From Oryzias latipes (taxonomy: Eukaryota; Chordata; Actinopteri; Beloniformes; Adrianichthyidae): a stretch of DNA of 64,000 nt. The stretch spans positions 9,670,586 to 9,734,585 of the forward strand of contig NC_019860.2 of the NCBI RefSeq assembly GCF_002234675.1, given 5' to 3'. The notes under the pieces were generated by a model. It was given only the letters and a program-made list of their open reading frames with translations. It did no database searches and had not been told where the DNA came from. The position numbers were made by a program, and so were the translations under genes. This document shows, piece after piece, positions 9,995 through 22,261 of the stretch (its first letter is position 1; every line of letters begins with the position of its first letter).

Positions 9995-10858
9995 CAGTGT
10001 TTTTCAACTTTTTCTGAGCCACGGCACACTTTAACCTTAAAAAAAATCCTGCGGCACACCAGCATCCAAAAATTAAAAAAAAAAGGAAAAACTCAGTCTG
10101 TATTGATCTACAGCCCCTGCACAATCTCACATGCATTTTTGAGATAATTGTTACAGAAAAAGCTGGAAACTGCAGCTGTTTTTTTCTAAAAGATGCAATA
10201 AAAGTTAAGTTAGAAGATTTAAAAAAAGTTTGATGTGTGTTCGTTGGTTTCAAGACGTTTAACAACAGATCTCCTCGTGCTCTGTCACTCTCACAACCCA
10301 ATGCATCGTGGGAGATGTAGTGCATAAAACGGCCGGAGATCGGTTTTCGGAGCTTTATTGTTTTGTTAACTTGTTCCACGGTCTGATACCAGATTCTGTG
10401 GATAGCTACACCGCTAAAGACGAGCTTTATCTGGTATTTTCGTTAGAACTGAGCGACTTTACGAGCTAAATCGGGACAAGGAAGTGAAGACTTTAACCAC
10501 TTCTGATTGGTCAGACTGATGACATGTGATTAAGCCCCCCAAGAATGATTGGTGGAGACAGTTAAAGGGACGGGACTTTTCCAAAATACAGCCGAAGGTG
10601 CAGCTGAATCGCGGTACCGTCATTCTTATCAAAATGTCTTTAATAAAATAAAATAAACACAAAGAAAAAGTATTTTACGGTCTTTAATATTCCTAATTCC
10701 TCAGTGTTTTATCAGGGCCTGTTTGGATGAACAGAGAGCTGAAATCCTGGAGATGGGAAATATTTTTAGATCAGTTAATGAGGGCAATTTCCCATGGCAC
10801 ACTTGACCATCTCCCATGGCACACTAGTGTGCCGCGGCACACTGGTTGAAAAACACTG
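9995..10858. mobile_element. Non-autonomous hAT element with degenerate 8-bp duplication
   Basis: Starts CAGTGTTTTTCAAC and ends GTTGAAAAACACTG, a clear terminal inverted repeat of hAT type. The sequence inside each end has the GCGGCACAC / GTGCCGCGGCACAC phrases seen in many vertebrate hAT relics. The flanks GGTTAGAC (9987-9994) and GGCTAGAG (10859-10866) agree at 6 of 8 bases, which fits an aged hAT target duplication. No transposase frame is seen. Confidence 0.8.
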
Positions 10859-11490
10859 GGCTAGAGGGGTAACTCTCCAATTTCAATATGTCCCATAAAC
10901 AACTTGCAAAGGTGAATTCCACTAAGTAAAATTACAGATGTTTTAAGGCTGTACTACACACTTTATGCACTTTACTCAGAAAGACTTTAACATTTTCACA
11001 TGTTGCTTGCTGCTTGGGTAGCCGTCCTGCCATTTGCCCTGCTCCATGCATGTGGGTGTGCCTCTCCCATTTGAGGGAAGGGAAACGTTTGTTTTTAGAT
11101 GTTCTGAGTCTTTGAAATGTGTGCATTAATGGTTTAAGTTACTTTTTGTCTCTTCATGATTTGCTGTGGACTGTTTGTTCGGTTATTTACTTCCTGTAAT
11201 GTGCCGCTAAATGCCACTTTTTTGCACAGTAACATTAGCTTGGGATTGTAAGGGGCAGTAGGTTAGCAGGAGAGAGGGTAAACAAAGGTGTGCTAAGAGA
11301 TCAATGTAGGGATACTTCCACTCCAACAGTCACAATCCAGGGAGAATTTTCTGATGAACTACTGCTGCCCTGCAGAAAATGTGTCTTAAACAACACAGGT
11401 TTGGGCTCAAAATTACATAATCATAAATAAAAGACCACTGGGAACAAATTCACAATAGGAAAATATATACAGTGAGGTCAATAAGTATTT

Positions 11491-14400
11491 CATGTCATGT
11501 AAGATGGCGGCGCGCAGGAGTGCAGCGGCTTCTCATGCTCCCGGTACCAACACCGTTTACAGGACTGCTTTCGATGACTGTGCTTTGTTAACAGACTCTA
11601 TGGTCAGTCTCACCGATACTACCAGCGTTAAGAAGCACATAAAATACAGCCGGACCGAAATAACGACCATAAAGGACAGTTTGGACTCAGACACAACAAC
11701 AGCGGGCCATGGACTCAAGGCCTTACTGGGCAGGCTGCATCTCCTGAGGACACCGAAGTGGCGCAAGGATGTTGGCCGAACAGAGAGCATGAGGAAGCGG
11801 TGTGCACAGACACGTAAGAGGGGCAAACGAGGCAGAGTGCTAGCCAGGCTAGAGGCCAACGCCGGCAGGCCGCCGATCCCGTCTCTGTTCCTGGCCAACG
11901 TCCGCTCCCTGGACAACAAGATGGACATGCTTCGACTGAGGCTGGGGGCTTCCAGTGAAATAAGGAACTCTGCAGTTATTTGTCTAACGCAAACGTGCCG
12001 GACCCAGCCTTTCAGCTCGACGGACGGCTTCTGTTCCGGGCGGACCGCAACCAGCAGTCGGGGAAAACCCGCGGAGGTGGACTGTGTATCTACATCCACA
12101 AAGGCTGGTGTACGGACTGCACAGTGGTGAACAGCCACTGCTCCGAGGCGATAGAGCATATGGCTGTTAAATGCCGGCCACACTATCTGCCTCGTGAGTT
12201 TACGGCGGCGTTTATCATGGCTGTTTACATCCCGCCGGGCGCTAATGCTAATGCTAACGAAGCGCTAACGGAGCTACACAACATCAGCTCGCTCCAGCAC
12301 AAGCACCCGGAGGCTTTTTACGTGGTTGCAGGGGACTTCAACCATGTAAACCTGACAGACACTCTGCCCAAGTTCCACCAGCACATCAACTTTCCAACAC
12401 GCGGAAATAATATTCTGGACTGTGTCTACACCAACAAAAAAGACGCATACAGAGCTGTCCCCCATCCTCATTTGGGTTTTTCAGACCACATAGCAATCAT
12501 GCTGGTCCCTGTTTACCGCCCTCTCCTCAGACGACAGACACCAAGACAGCGGACCATCACAGTGTGGCCTAGTGAGGCTGCATCAGCTCTGCAAGACTGT
12601 TTCCAGCACACAGACTGGCAGATCTTCAGGGAGGCAGCTTCGCATGAGGAGGAGGTGGACCTGGAGGATTATGCATCAGGAGTACTCAGGTACATCAGTA
12701 AGTGCACGGAGGATGTCACCAGCACCAGGACTGTAACAACCAGAAACCCTGGCTGAACGCAGAGGTGCGAGCTCTGCTGAAACACAGGAATGCTGCGTTC
12801 CATTCAGGTGACAAGGTGGCACTCAGAGCAGCCAGAAGGGAGCTGCATGCTGGGGTGAGGAGGGCCAAGGCCGCCTATGCTCAGAGGATTCAGGGACACT
12901 TTACGTCGAATGACCCCCGGAGTATGTGGAAGGGCATTAAGTGCATCACAGACTACAACACCAGAGATGCACAATACCCTGAGGACCACTCTCTACAAGA
13001 CACACTCAACCTCTTCTACTCCCGCTTTGAGGACTCCAACGCCGCCCCTCCCAGCACCAGACTCACCATCCCACCTGGCGAAGAGCCTTTCAGCGTGACG
13101 CCCGCTGAGGTAAGGAGGACCCTCCAGAGGATCAACCCTCACAAAGCTGCTGGACCCGACAACATCCCTTGACGGGTGCTGAAGGACTGCGCACACCAGC
13201 TCACAGAGGTGCTGACAGACATCTTCAACACCTCCCTGATGCAGGCAGTCGTCCCCACCTGCCTGAAAACCGCCACCATCATTCCAATACCCAAATCATC
13301 CACAGTGACAGGTCTGAATGACTATCGGCCGGTTGCCCTGACACCAATAGTCATGAAATGTTTCGAAAAACTGGTCATGACCCGCATCACAAAATCCATC
13401 GATATCACCAAGGACCTGCACCAATATGCATACAGGTCAAACCGATCCACAGAGGACGCCATCTCCTCTGTGGTCCACACAACCCTCACCCACCTAGAGA
13501 ACAAGAACGCGTACGTTCGACTGCTCTTCATGGACTTCACATCAGCTTTTAACACCATCATCCCGCAGACCCTCACCCAAAAACTACACATACTTGGACT
13601 GAACCCCAATCTGTGCAACTGGGTCATGGACTTCCTGACAGACAGACCACAGTCTGTGAAAATCCGCAACGTCTCCTCCTCCCCGATCACCCTCAGCACG
13701 GGCCCCCCCCAACGCTGTGTGCTGAGCCCCCTCCTGTTCACCCTGCTCACGCACGACTGCACAGCGAGTCACCCCAGCTGTCTGATCGTGAAGTTTGCGG
13801 ATGACACAGCTGTGGTTGGATGCATCAATGATGAGTCCGACTACAGGAAGGAGGTGGAACATCTGGAGAGCTGGTGCAGAGACAACAACCTCTGCATCAA
13901 TGGGAAGAAGACCAAGGAGATGATCGTGGATTTCAGGAAGGACAGATGCCCCCCTCCCCCCATTCACATAGGAGGGGACATGGTGGAAGTGGTTTCCAGC
14001 TTCAGGTATCTGGGTGTGCACATTTCCAGCGACCTCACCTGGAGCACCAACACCTCCTGCCTTGTCAAAAAGGCACATCAGCACCTCTATTTCCAGAGGA
14101 GGCTCAAGCGAGCTGGGATGGGAATATCAGTCCTGACCTCCTTCTACAGGTGTGTGGTGGAGAGCGTCATGACCTCCTGCATCACGGTGTGGCACGGCAG
14201 CTGCTCTGCAGCAGAGAGGAAAACTCTGCAACGAGACAAAAGCTGCACAGAGGACTGTGGGCTGCAGCCTGCCGTCCACCACCGACATCTATACAACCAG
14301 ATGCAGGAAACGAGCCTCCCGCATCCTGAAAGACCCCACTCACCCCTCACACCCTCTGTTCTCCCTGCTCCCCTCAGGCAGGAGACTGAGGAGCATGAAG

Positions 14401-14725
14401 AGCAGGACCACCAGACTGAGGAATAGTTTCTTTCCTGAAGAAGTCAGACTGCTGAACTCCGGTTGATCACTGCACCCCCCCCCCCCCCCATGGACAACAA
14501 GCTAATTCCCAAGTGCAATATCACAGGGCTGTGCAATACTTAACATAACATACTGTGCAATTTGAAAAATACTTCTGTGCAATACTCCGTAACAGACTGA
14601 TATCACATTGATATTATTATTGATACTATATTTATTTATGTCTGAATGTAAATGGCTGGCCCGGGACCAGAGAGCCTAATTTTGTTTTATCATGATAAAA
14701 TGACAATAAAGTTTCCTGATTCCTG
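11491..14725 (+). mobile_element. Near full-length LINE (L2/Rex/CR1-like) inserted in a Tc1 relic
   Basis: Begins directly after the Tc1 end with a leader and an ORF carrying an AP-endonuclease and a reverse transcriptase. It ends after an AATAAAG and a TTCCTGATTCCTG short tandem tail, typical of fish L2/Rex-type LINEs. ATTT is present at both junctions (11487-11490 and 14726-14729), a possible 4-bp target duplication. The reading frame is broken at several points, so this copy is dead. Confidence 0.8.
11492..14466 (+). pseudogene. LINE endonuclease-reverse transcriptase, frameshifted
   Basis: The protein is read in pieces. 11492-12000 is a basic N-terminus up to SLFLANVRSLDNKMD. From about 11980 to 12756 comes an AP-endonuclease domain with AGDFNHVN and a terminal SDH motif. 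From about 12702, in another frame, a linker leads to the reverse transcriptase. A TGA at 13170-13172 sits in the conserved PDNIP-G-RVLK region. After it the RT shows [21 protein letters not shown] (first catalytic Asp) and FADDTAVVG (catalytic DD near 13800). A further shift at about 14230-14256 moves the C-terminal LPSGRRLRS...RLLNSG part to a third frame. Frame changes near 11980, 12730 and 14240 plus the stop show inactivation. Confidence 0.8.
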
Positions 14726-15189
14726 ATTTGATCACTCTGTGATTTAGCAAGTTCTCCCACTTAGAAAACATGGAGGGGTCTACAATTTTCATCATGGGTG
14801 CATTTCCACAGTGAGAGACAGAATCTGAAGAAACATTCAGAAAACACGTTGTACAATTTTTTTTAAACAATTTATGTAGCAGCAATAGCATTAACCTCAG
14901 CACAACGGAAATTAGGACTTTTATTTTCCTACCGGCGGAAAAAAAATAATTCAGTTTCAAACTATTCAGCGCTCCTGAGAGCTACGTGATATTTGGACTA
15001 TTTGGATTAGGGTGTTTTCTTACTAGATAATGTAATTTCTTACAAATATACATTTGTCTAAAAATATACATTTACCCAGCTCTCCACATAGTTAATATTT
15101 ACAAGTTTTTATCTCATAAATTTATGATTTAGTCAGAGACTAAAGGACGCACAGAAATAATAAAATAAATAATTAATATCTGGCAGCAT

Positions 15190-15265
15190 TTTGAATCGAT
15201 ACCAGTATTGCCAAATGAAATATCGCAATATTTTGCCGAATCGATTTTTTCTTACACCCCTAATA
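15190..15265. mobile_element. End of a small hAT-like repeat
   Basis: GAATCGATACCAGTATTGCC, then ATATCGCAATATTTTGCCGAATCGATTTTTTC and a terminal TTACACCCCTA resemble the end of a non-autonomous hAT repeat common in fish (ends of the TAGGGGTGTAA type). The other end is not identified. Confidence 0.35.
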
Positions 15266-15283
15266 TATAGGCTCATGTATTTG

Positions 15284-15288
15284 CCCCC

Positions 15289-15319
<31 letters not shown>

Positions 15320-15337
15320 ACACCACCACCACCACCA
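15284..15337. repeat. Poly-C / CA / CAC simple repeat
   Basis: Twenty-two C, then CA dinucleotides, then CAC trinucleotides. It is prone to assembly length error. Confidence 0.97.
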
Positions 15338-17716
15338 ACTGGCTGCCTTTAAACGGTTATTTCCCACTTAACCACTAGAGAGTGCTGTAGGTGTGCAGAT
15401 CAGTATTTTAATTTACAAAGGAAAACTATAAGTGTCATTTAAAAAATGATGATAAATGCAACCAGGAAGTCACAACATAATAAAAACAATAGTTTTTTGT
15501 ATTGATTTCTAATCAATCTTATCTCTGTTTTTGGCGTTTTCACGCCGTCTTTCCCTCTGTCTATGAAATGTTTTATTCTCAGTCACAAATGAGTGCTGAG
15601 AGAAAAAACAACAGATTTACTAGAGTTGAGCAGGTTGACAGCACCCCGCCCCTTTATTTTGCCTCCAGATGACTTATTTTTTGATGATTTTTTAAAATTA
15701 TTTCTTTATCATGACAAAAACAGCCTAAAAACATGATGTTTTGGATTCTTGCTATAAGCTCCGTTTACATGGACAAAGCAATCGGAGTGAACACCTGATC
15801 AGAAGAAAAAGGCCGTTAGGAATACTCTGCCCCGATCAGATTTGTTCTTCCCAATTGAGATAGGTGGGTTATGCCGATTGTTGATCCAATCTCGGTGTAT
15901 GTTAACAGTTTATTCCGATCATGGGTCACTGCTGCTCTGATTTTACATAATGGGAAATTTTACATCCTGCGTTGACGGTGCCTTGCTCCAAAGGAGCTTT
16001 GGAGTGCAAACAGGGCCGACCGGCTGCCATCTCTGAGCAGAGCAGCTTTATTTTTAACGATCAATTGGCGCACATTTTATAATTCTTCCTTGCACTCAGT
16101 CAAGAAGATAAGAAGAAGAGAGAATTCAAACTGGTTAGAATATAATTTAAAAGTCATCTTGAGATGCCATTATCTGGATGTCAAAATTTTGCTATATTTT
16201 TTTATTATTGTTAGTTAACCTATGGTCAATGATGCTTGGAAATACCTAGCCTGGTAGCTAACAGTAGTCATCAATATTCAATCAGAGTTTCATAACCATC
16301 CAGGTTAAAAATTCACAATATATGCTGATTTGTGTTCTATTCTTTCTTGGAAATACATCTGACAAATGGGTTCATCTTAAATTTGGGGTCAATATTTTTA
16401 CATGCCAAAGTAAAAAGCAGCCCATTCTTTTTTTGTTTTTGTTTGCACACATCCAGATGACGAATAGCAGTGACATTCAGTGATCCATTAATTCCTTCTT
16501 AGACTACCTAACAGTAGTGCTGACAGAACGAAGACGGTATCATTTTTGAAAACGCACTCATTTTGGAAGCTCTACATCAAAAGAATGAATTATCGCCCGG
16601 TCCCAATGGACCGACGGTTTCTTTTCATGTATTTTTGGAAAATTGTGCATGCCGTTTTAATTTGAACGTCTGAGCTGGAGTGATAGCGGGGTGTGAGCGC
16701 AAGGGAGGGGCGCAGAAGTAGGACAAGCACAGAGAAAAAAGAAGAACGTCGCCAGGGCTCCAGAGAGCGACTATTTTGGTCTCATGAATAACTGGATTTT
16801 CAATAACAGGTTATAAAAAAACATATATGGTCACACCGGCGCACCCAGCTGTTCTGTGAAAAAAGAAATCCTGTACAAAATAATAATAATATAATATCAA
16901 TATTATAAGTTATTCATGATATTCCCTTGAATTGAAGCTCTGGATATCAGACAGCAAAGAGTGAGACAGGATGCTATCTAAGGGAGTGAATGACATCATC
17001 GGCCTTGCTTAATGCGCATGACTGTGCCGCTGCACCAATTTAGAGAAGGAGAAGGTTTTCTCTTTGATGTTTGGGTCTTTGAAGTGCATGCATTGAAAGA
17101 TTGAATGAGTTTATTTCAATGCAAGTTCTTTCTTGGACTGTTTGTTCGGGTTACTTCGTGTTACGTTATTAATGTCCTGCTAGATGAGCGGAAATCAAAC
17201 CATAGGCAGCATAGAGCGCACATGTGCATGCGTGACTTCAGTCTGTTTAATGACAGTTCTTTTGTGATTATTTCTCCAAAGCCTAAATTTTCCTATGTGA
17301 TCTGAGTTACTCAGTCTAGGAGTTGCAATGGTAAGCCAGTTTACCTTTCTTGAGTAATAGATATTTGACTTGTATGTGTTCAGGAAGGTGTCTTTGCTTG
17401 CTGCGTGTTGGGACATATTTAAGAGAGGGGTGGATAAGGATGAACTTGTAAAATTCTGAACCTTAAACATCAGGCCAACCAGCTTTTGAAGGGATCTCCA
17501 TTAGGTTTACCAATTTTCATGAAGGTTTGTTGTCTTTTTCATCATTTAACCAAAATAAACATACAATCAAAGACAAGAGAGAAAGAATGGGCAGATGTTG
17601 GCAATAATTTTATATTAAAAGAAATCCGTCTAAACATTTTTATGTGTGGGACAAAATTCAGCTCAGAGTCAAAAAGTATGTCCAGAATTCTCATGCAGTG
17701 AGAATGTTTAAATCAA
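15338..17716. other. No gene recognised (2.4 kb)
   Basis: AT-rich sequence with no frame over 91 codons and no recognisable domain. Phrases such as TCCGTTTACATGGACAAAGC near 15760 suggest an old DNA-transposon relic, but no ends could be paired. Confidence 0.35.
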
Positions 17717-18030
17717 GGGTCTTAAACTCACGGCCCACGGGCTATTTGCGGCCCCCCCAAGATGATAGTTTGCGGTCCCTGCCTTAATGTGAAAGTTTAA
17801 TGTTAATGCGTCCCGCCAGTTGGTCATAATTGACACTTTCTTAGTGTTGTGTGCGGAGCTGACGAACCAACCAATCACAGTGGGGTATATGACTCTTGAA
17901 GGCGTGACATTGACCGGGCTTGAAGGAGGAAAACCTTTAAGGCAGGTAACCTGACAGCCCCCTCCCCAGAACACATTAAGGAGTGCCTTACTTTCCTTTT
18001 TAGAAAGTGTCTATCAAGTCATTTTCTAAA
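17717..18030 (+). mobile_element. hAT-like element start
   Basis: CAAGGGTCTTAAACTCACGG followed by CCCACGGGCTATTTGCGGCCC is the degenerate start of a hAT repeat whose usual form begins CAGGGGTCTCAAACTC (from memory). The opposite end and a target duplication were not found, so the right limit is approximate. Confidence 0.45.
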
Positions 18031-19540
18031 TACATGCAGTCAGTGCTGAGCTATTTTTTGGGGGCTGCACGGACCTTCCAGAGGAAGGTTAAGGTTATGG
18101 TTATGGTTACGTGCGGCGCCGTATTAACCCCAACCAAACGCCTCCCGAGCGCGGCTGTGACTGCAGCTCTCCGCTCCCGCAGGTGATGGTCAGCTGACCA
18201 CACCTGCATGCGCGACGGCAAACAGGACTTTAACATTAAACACGTCTGCACAAACAGCAAGATTTTGTCTGAGACACACTTAAATTACGTGGGGAAAATG
18301 CAACGATAGACGTGTTTAAGATGAACCAGCGGATCACTGGGGGAGACCAGGGGCTGCAGACCGGGAAAGGTGTTGAGGTGAAGGCGAAGCTGCAGCGAGA
18401 CTGAAGGAGAACAGGAAGTTGGAGTTGTTCTTAATATTCAATTTAGTTTTAAAATGCCCCTCCCCCTAAGTGTGATCTGTGTTATAATATCTATTATAAT
18501 TATTTTAATGTTTTGTAATGTTTTATCAATAGGTATTTTAAATAATTTTAACTGATCGTTCAACTACAAAAACCGTCAGGACACGTTTCCCATAATGCAT
18601 TGTTTTGCAGTCAGCCCATTGCTAAATTTCCAGCTGTGTTCGCTTTGGTTGGCGCCTTGCTCCCGCCCCTTTCTCGTGATATTTTTGTGATGATTGACAG
18701 TTGAGATTCGTTAGAGCTGCTCTAAATAACTTGTGACCAAGGTTTAAATGTGCAAAAAGTCATAGGAAAGAAAATCCAAAAATGTTTACTGTATTTTTTC
18801 TCCTTTAGTGATTTGTGTTTTTAAAGTAAACTTCAAAAAAAAAAAAATTTCAACACAGACTCAAAATTGAGAGCACATACTCTCTGACAGTCCAACAGCT
18901 CGCTCATGCTTAAAACGGCAAATTGACTGTCCAGTTCTTTCTATATAATAGACAATAAAATAAAATAGAAAAAATGATGAATATGAATTTGTAAATAATA
19001 ATAAAAATCTTGGGATTAATTACCTCTAAAGATGAAAAAACTCAGTTAATAAGACAAATCTGTTGTAAACACTGCCAGTTTTAATAAAAGGACTGTGTTT
19101 TTCTTGAGGTGTTGCTGTGTCTTCATTTACTATCTTGTGTTTTACTGTGGTCAGCAAAACTTTTGAGTATGGAAAGAAAAAAAGTGTTGAGAACTTTTTC
19201 AGGATTTGTTCTAAAATCATCCACAGCAACAGAGACCTTAATGCGTTATTTACTGCTGAAATTGACAAACATTTTTAAGGGTGACAAATATTGTTTCTTT
19301 CTAAATCTGTTTTTTTTATCTGTTATGTTCCGTTGATTCTGATCTCCTGTTCCAAATAAAGATAAAACTGATGGTGATGAAATACATATTTTCTTTATCG
19401 TTCATCCAGTTCAAAAACAAACATACAGCAACCATTAAACATAGGATCTCAAATAGTAAGATATAGTAAGAATATTGGTCCGTTTTGTGAATCTTTTTTC
19501 TTGATTCATGAATCTAATCAGAACGGCAGCTAAGAAACAA
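18031..19540. other. No gene recognised
   Basis: Only short frames. 18060-18420 is GC-richer than its surroundings and may still belong to the hAT relic to its left. The rest is AT-rich with an A-run at 18835-18847. Confidence 0.3.
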
Positions 19541-20090
19541 TCCACATCCCCACTGGAGGACAATGTGAGACTGCTGGGATCTTTTGCGGACAGTCAGCCC
19601 GTGCAGCAAGCGACAAAGGCGGAGAGGAGAGAGGAAGCAGAACGGAGGCTGCAGATCAGGCCCAGATGCTAAGCTACTAAAACAACTGTACAACTACCAA
19701 GCCTCCTCCTCTCAAGCGCCAGATCCAGTACACACAAAGTAGATGAATTGGAATTACAAACTGCCAAAAACAGCTTTGTGTGGAACTAAAGTGTTGTTTT
19801 CATCACGAAGACGTGACTTCTTACACTTATGCCCAACGCCACAGTCTAGCTATCGGGCCGCATGCTACACCAACAGGACAGAGACAAAGGCTTGGGTAAA
19901 AGCAGAGGAGGGGGGTTATTGCCCACTGAAGTTCCTTCAGCGACAGACTCAGACACCCAGAGAGTAGAAACAAGAGTTAGCGCAGTTCATTCATTCCTAC
20001 TGCCATCAGACTGCACAACTCCTCTGTTTGACCAGGTCATTAAGATTTGCTAAATTGTTTATGTACCTATTTACTAAATTGTCTGAACTG
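19541..20090 (+). mobile_element. Possible highly degraded L2/Rex-like LINE relic
   Basis: AAGGCGGAGAGGAGAGAGGAAG and the surrounding sequence recall the basic N-terminal region of the LINE at 11.5 kb. TTCATTCATTCCTACTGCCATCAGACTGCACAAC near 19990 recalls the region coding the C-terminal (SFIPTAIRLLN-like) end. No frame is intact. This is a weak call. Confidence 0.3.
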
Positions 20091-20170
20091 ATATTTGGGG
20101 AGCTGTAATTGCATTATCACTTGGTTTTTTTTTCCTTTCTTTTTGCTGCCATGACGTGTGAAACACCACA

Positions 20171-21148
20171 TTAGCTGCGTTTCCATTAGGGCTGCACGAT
20201 ATGAGGAAAACTCGCAATATTAGTGATCATATGCGATGACGATACAACTTGTGATACATGAATATATTGCAAAACAACCAAGAACAATTTCCATTTCACA
20301 ACAACAGCTTAATTTTAATAAGAGTTCACCCTAATCCACATAGGAGGCGAAAATCTAACATAAAACAGCTCCATCCGATTGGTGAACAACATCTAACCGC
20401 TCAAATGCATTAAGGGGTTTATTTGATTCGTTAAGTACTTCAAGCTGGCATAAGATTATTTTACCACACATATTTAAGGTAACCATTTATTGCAATTTCT
20501 GCCATCTTTTACCGTCTTAATATCGCGATAAATTTGCAATAAGCCTGCATAATTATTCGCAAATTTATTGTTATCCCGATTTCAACCTGTGCAATATCCA
20601 TATCGCAAAAGTCAGCAAAAATCGCAATAAATGGTAAACCTTATGTGCTAAAACAATCTTATGGCAACTTGAACTATTTAATGAATTGAATAAATCCCTT
20701 AATTCATATGACCAATCAGATGGAGCCCTTCACATTGTTGACCAATCAGATGGAGCCTATATGTTAGATGGTGCCCTCCTAATTAGACGAGGGTCATAAG
20801 AATAATTTAAGGTATTTTGACTCTTAATTAAATCAAATTTTTGTAGTGAAATGGAAATGTTTTTGTTGTTTTTGCCATTTGTTCATGTATCGTAAGTCAT
20901 ATCGTCGTCGCAATATTGATCACTGATAGTCTTCCTCACACCGTGCAGCCCTAATTTGCGATATATTGTGCCGACCTAGTTTCCATTGACTATTTAATTG
21001 CACAAATTGGATTTGCAATCATACATTTTTTTGATGGAAACACCACAATTTCGAAAAAATGTGCATTTAAAACACAAAATGTTGTGCTTGAAGGAGATGG
21101 TTTTTAAGGGGCATTGAAATTGACATCTTGCAACACTGCAATGGAAAC
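20171..21148. repeat. Outer repeat carrying the hAT insertion
   Basis: Without the hAT, the sequence reads GCTGCGTTTCCATTGACTATTTAATTGCAC and continues to a GCAATGGAAACC near 21137-21148, the inverse of the start (TGCGTTTCCATT). This suggests a small TIR element whose left end received the hAT. Limits are approximate. Confidence 0.4.
20188..20979. mobile_element. hAT element with 8-bp target duplication TTTCCATT
   Basis: The 792-bp insert is flanked by perfect copies of TTTCCATT at 20180-20187 and 20980-20987. Its ends, AGGGCTGCACGATAT and the complement of ATATTGTGCCGACCT, agree at about 12 of 15 positions. An internal right-hand end (GTGCAGCCCTAA at 20943-20954), nearly the exact inverse of the left end, lies 25 bp before the outer end. 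The element may therefore carry two successive right termini or a nested copy. It is non-autonomous; no transposase. Confidence 0.75.
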
Positions 21149-22175
21149 CTTTTTTTTTTCCTTTTTTTAATTAAATGTGCTTCTTTAAAGGAACTGGCTG
21201 CCTTGGGTGCTGCACGACGGACACCACAAGAGGTCCCACAACGTCACACAGCTCATCAAAAGTTTAGAGTGTCGTGCGGAACTGTTGGATCCACAGCTCC
21301 TCTTTTTTAACTAACCAACCACAATTTCCAAAAATGGCTTCATCTGTAGCCGCTCCCAGGTGTAAGGAGCTTGCCGCTCCATGACCGGAATAAGACGCCG
21401 ACGTATCCTTTGATAGTTAATGATGAGCATTAATGTCATGGCAGAAATTTGAATGTATCTTGTTGTCTCATCAAAAAATAAAAATAAAGGTTCTAACTGC
21501 CTACTTACCCCTGAACAGGATTCTTACATGTGCCTGTCATCCAAATTCACCCTTATAGTTCTTGAACAGAATAAACTATAAGCAATACCATAGTACCACA
21601 TATCTGCTGTAAATCAAAGTATTGTTCAAATCCGTTGCCATGTTTTTGAAAGACTTATTGCGTGAGTTGGTTTGTGTTTCTTCGACATTTAGTGGAAACA
21701 ACTATTGACAGTGGAAAATGCCAATTTAGTAGAGAAAAACACAATATCATTAAGACTTATTTAGAACATTTAAAAAAAATTATATTTTACGACTTTTTCT
21801 CTGTTTGCATTCAACATATTTTATAAAATAAAACACCTTAGCTTTTTCTTTTTAAAATAATATAATAATTTGGATGGCAAGTCAAAAATTAAACTTCAGT
21901 GATTTCCTTTTTTATAATGTTTATTGAAATGGTGACATCTTTGTACGATTCTTCACAACCTTTGGTTAAATTGCTGCATAAATTACAATAGGTCGCCGGA
22001 CTGAAAAACTGAAAACAAATTACTGTGTGATGTGTATACCCTATGAAAACATTTAGCTTTGTTTTGTCTTCCAACACATTCATTCAAAAGAAGTCTTGTT
22101 AATTACTTAGGTAGCTTTACTAAAAATAAAGTAAATTATTGTGATTACATAGTGTGGAAGTGACAGACATTTAAG
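21149..22175. other. No gene recognised
   Basis: AT-rich sequence downstream of the pogo transposase on the minus strand. It may hold the second exon and the right end of that transposon, but I could not identify either. Confidence 0.3.
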
Positions 22176-22261
22176 TCACGATGAAAAAAACTGGGCAACT
22201 TGGAAAGAGGATTTTTGCCCACTTTCGATGTGGAAAGTACACTGCTTTGTAAAGTACTTAC

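Larger units (their letters stand above)
11470..14895 (+). mobile_element. Tc1/mariner-type relic split by a LINE
   Basis: TA at 11468-11469 is followed by CAGTGAGGTCAATAAGTATT (from 11470), the start of a common fish Tc1-type element. Its continuation (TGATCACTCTGTG, TAGCAAGTTCTCCCACTTAG, AACATGGAGGGGTC) resumes at 14726-14895, directly after the LINE. The inner part and the right end of the Tc1 are missing. Assignment is from recognition of the terminal sequence; no transposase remains. Confidence 0.7.

Noticed and set aside
9948..10379. 143-codon minus-strand frame
   Set aside because: Lies across the left end of a non-autonomous hAT element; low-complexity and without a domain.
11557..12183. 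208-codon minus-strand frame within the LINE
   Set aside because: Antisense of the LINE endonuclease region; no recognisable product.
21380..21415. Right-hand end of the pogo transposon (GACCGGAATAAGACGCCG)
   Set aside because: Some resemblance to the TTAGACACCGG repeats at 23.7 kb, but the match is short and no TA duplication or terminal repeat could be aligned.
22176..22261. C-terminal 28 residues of the pogo frame
   Set aside because: They follow a strong GTAAGTAC donor and have no similarity to transposase tails, so they were treated as intron.
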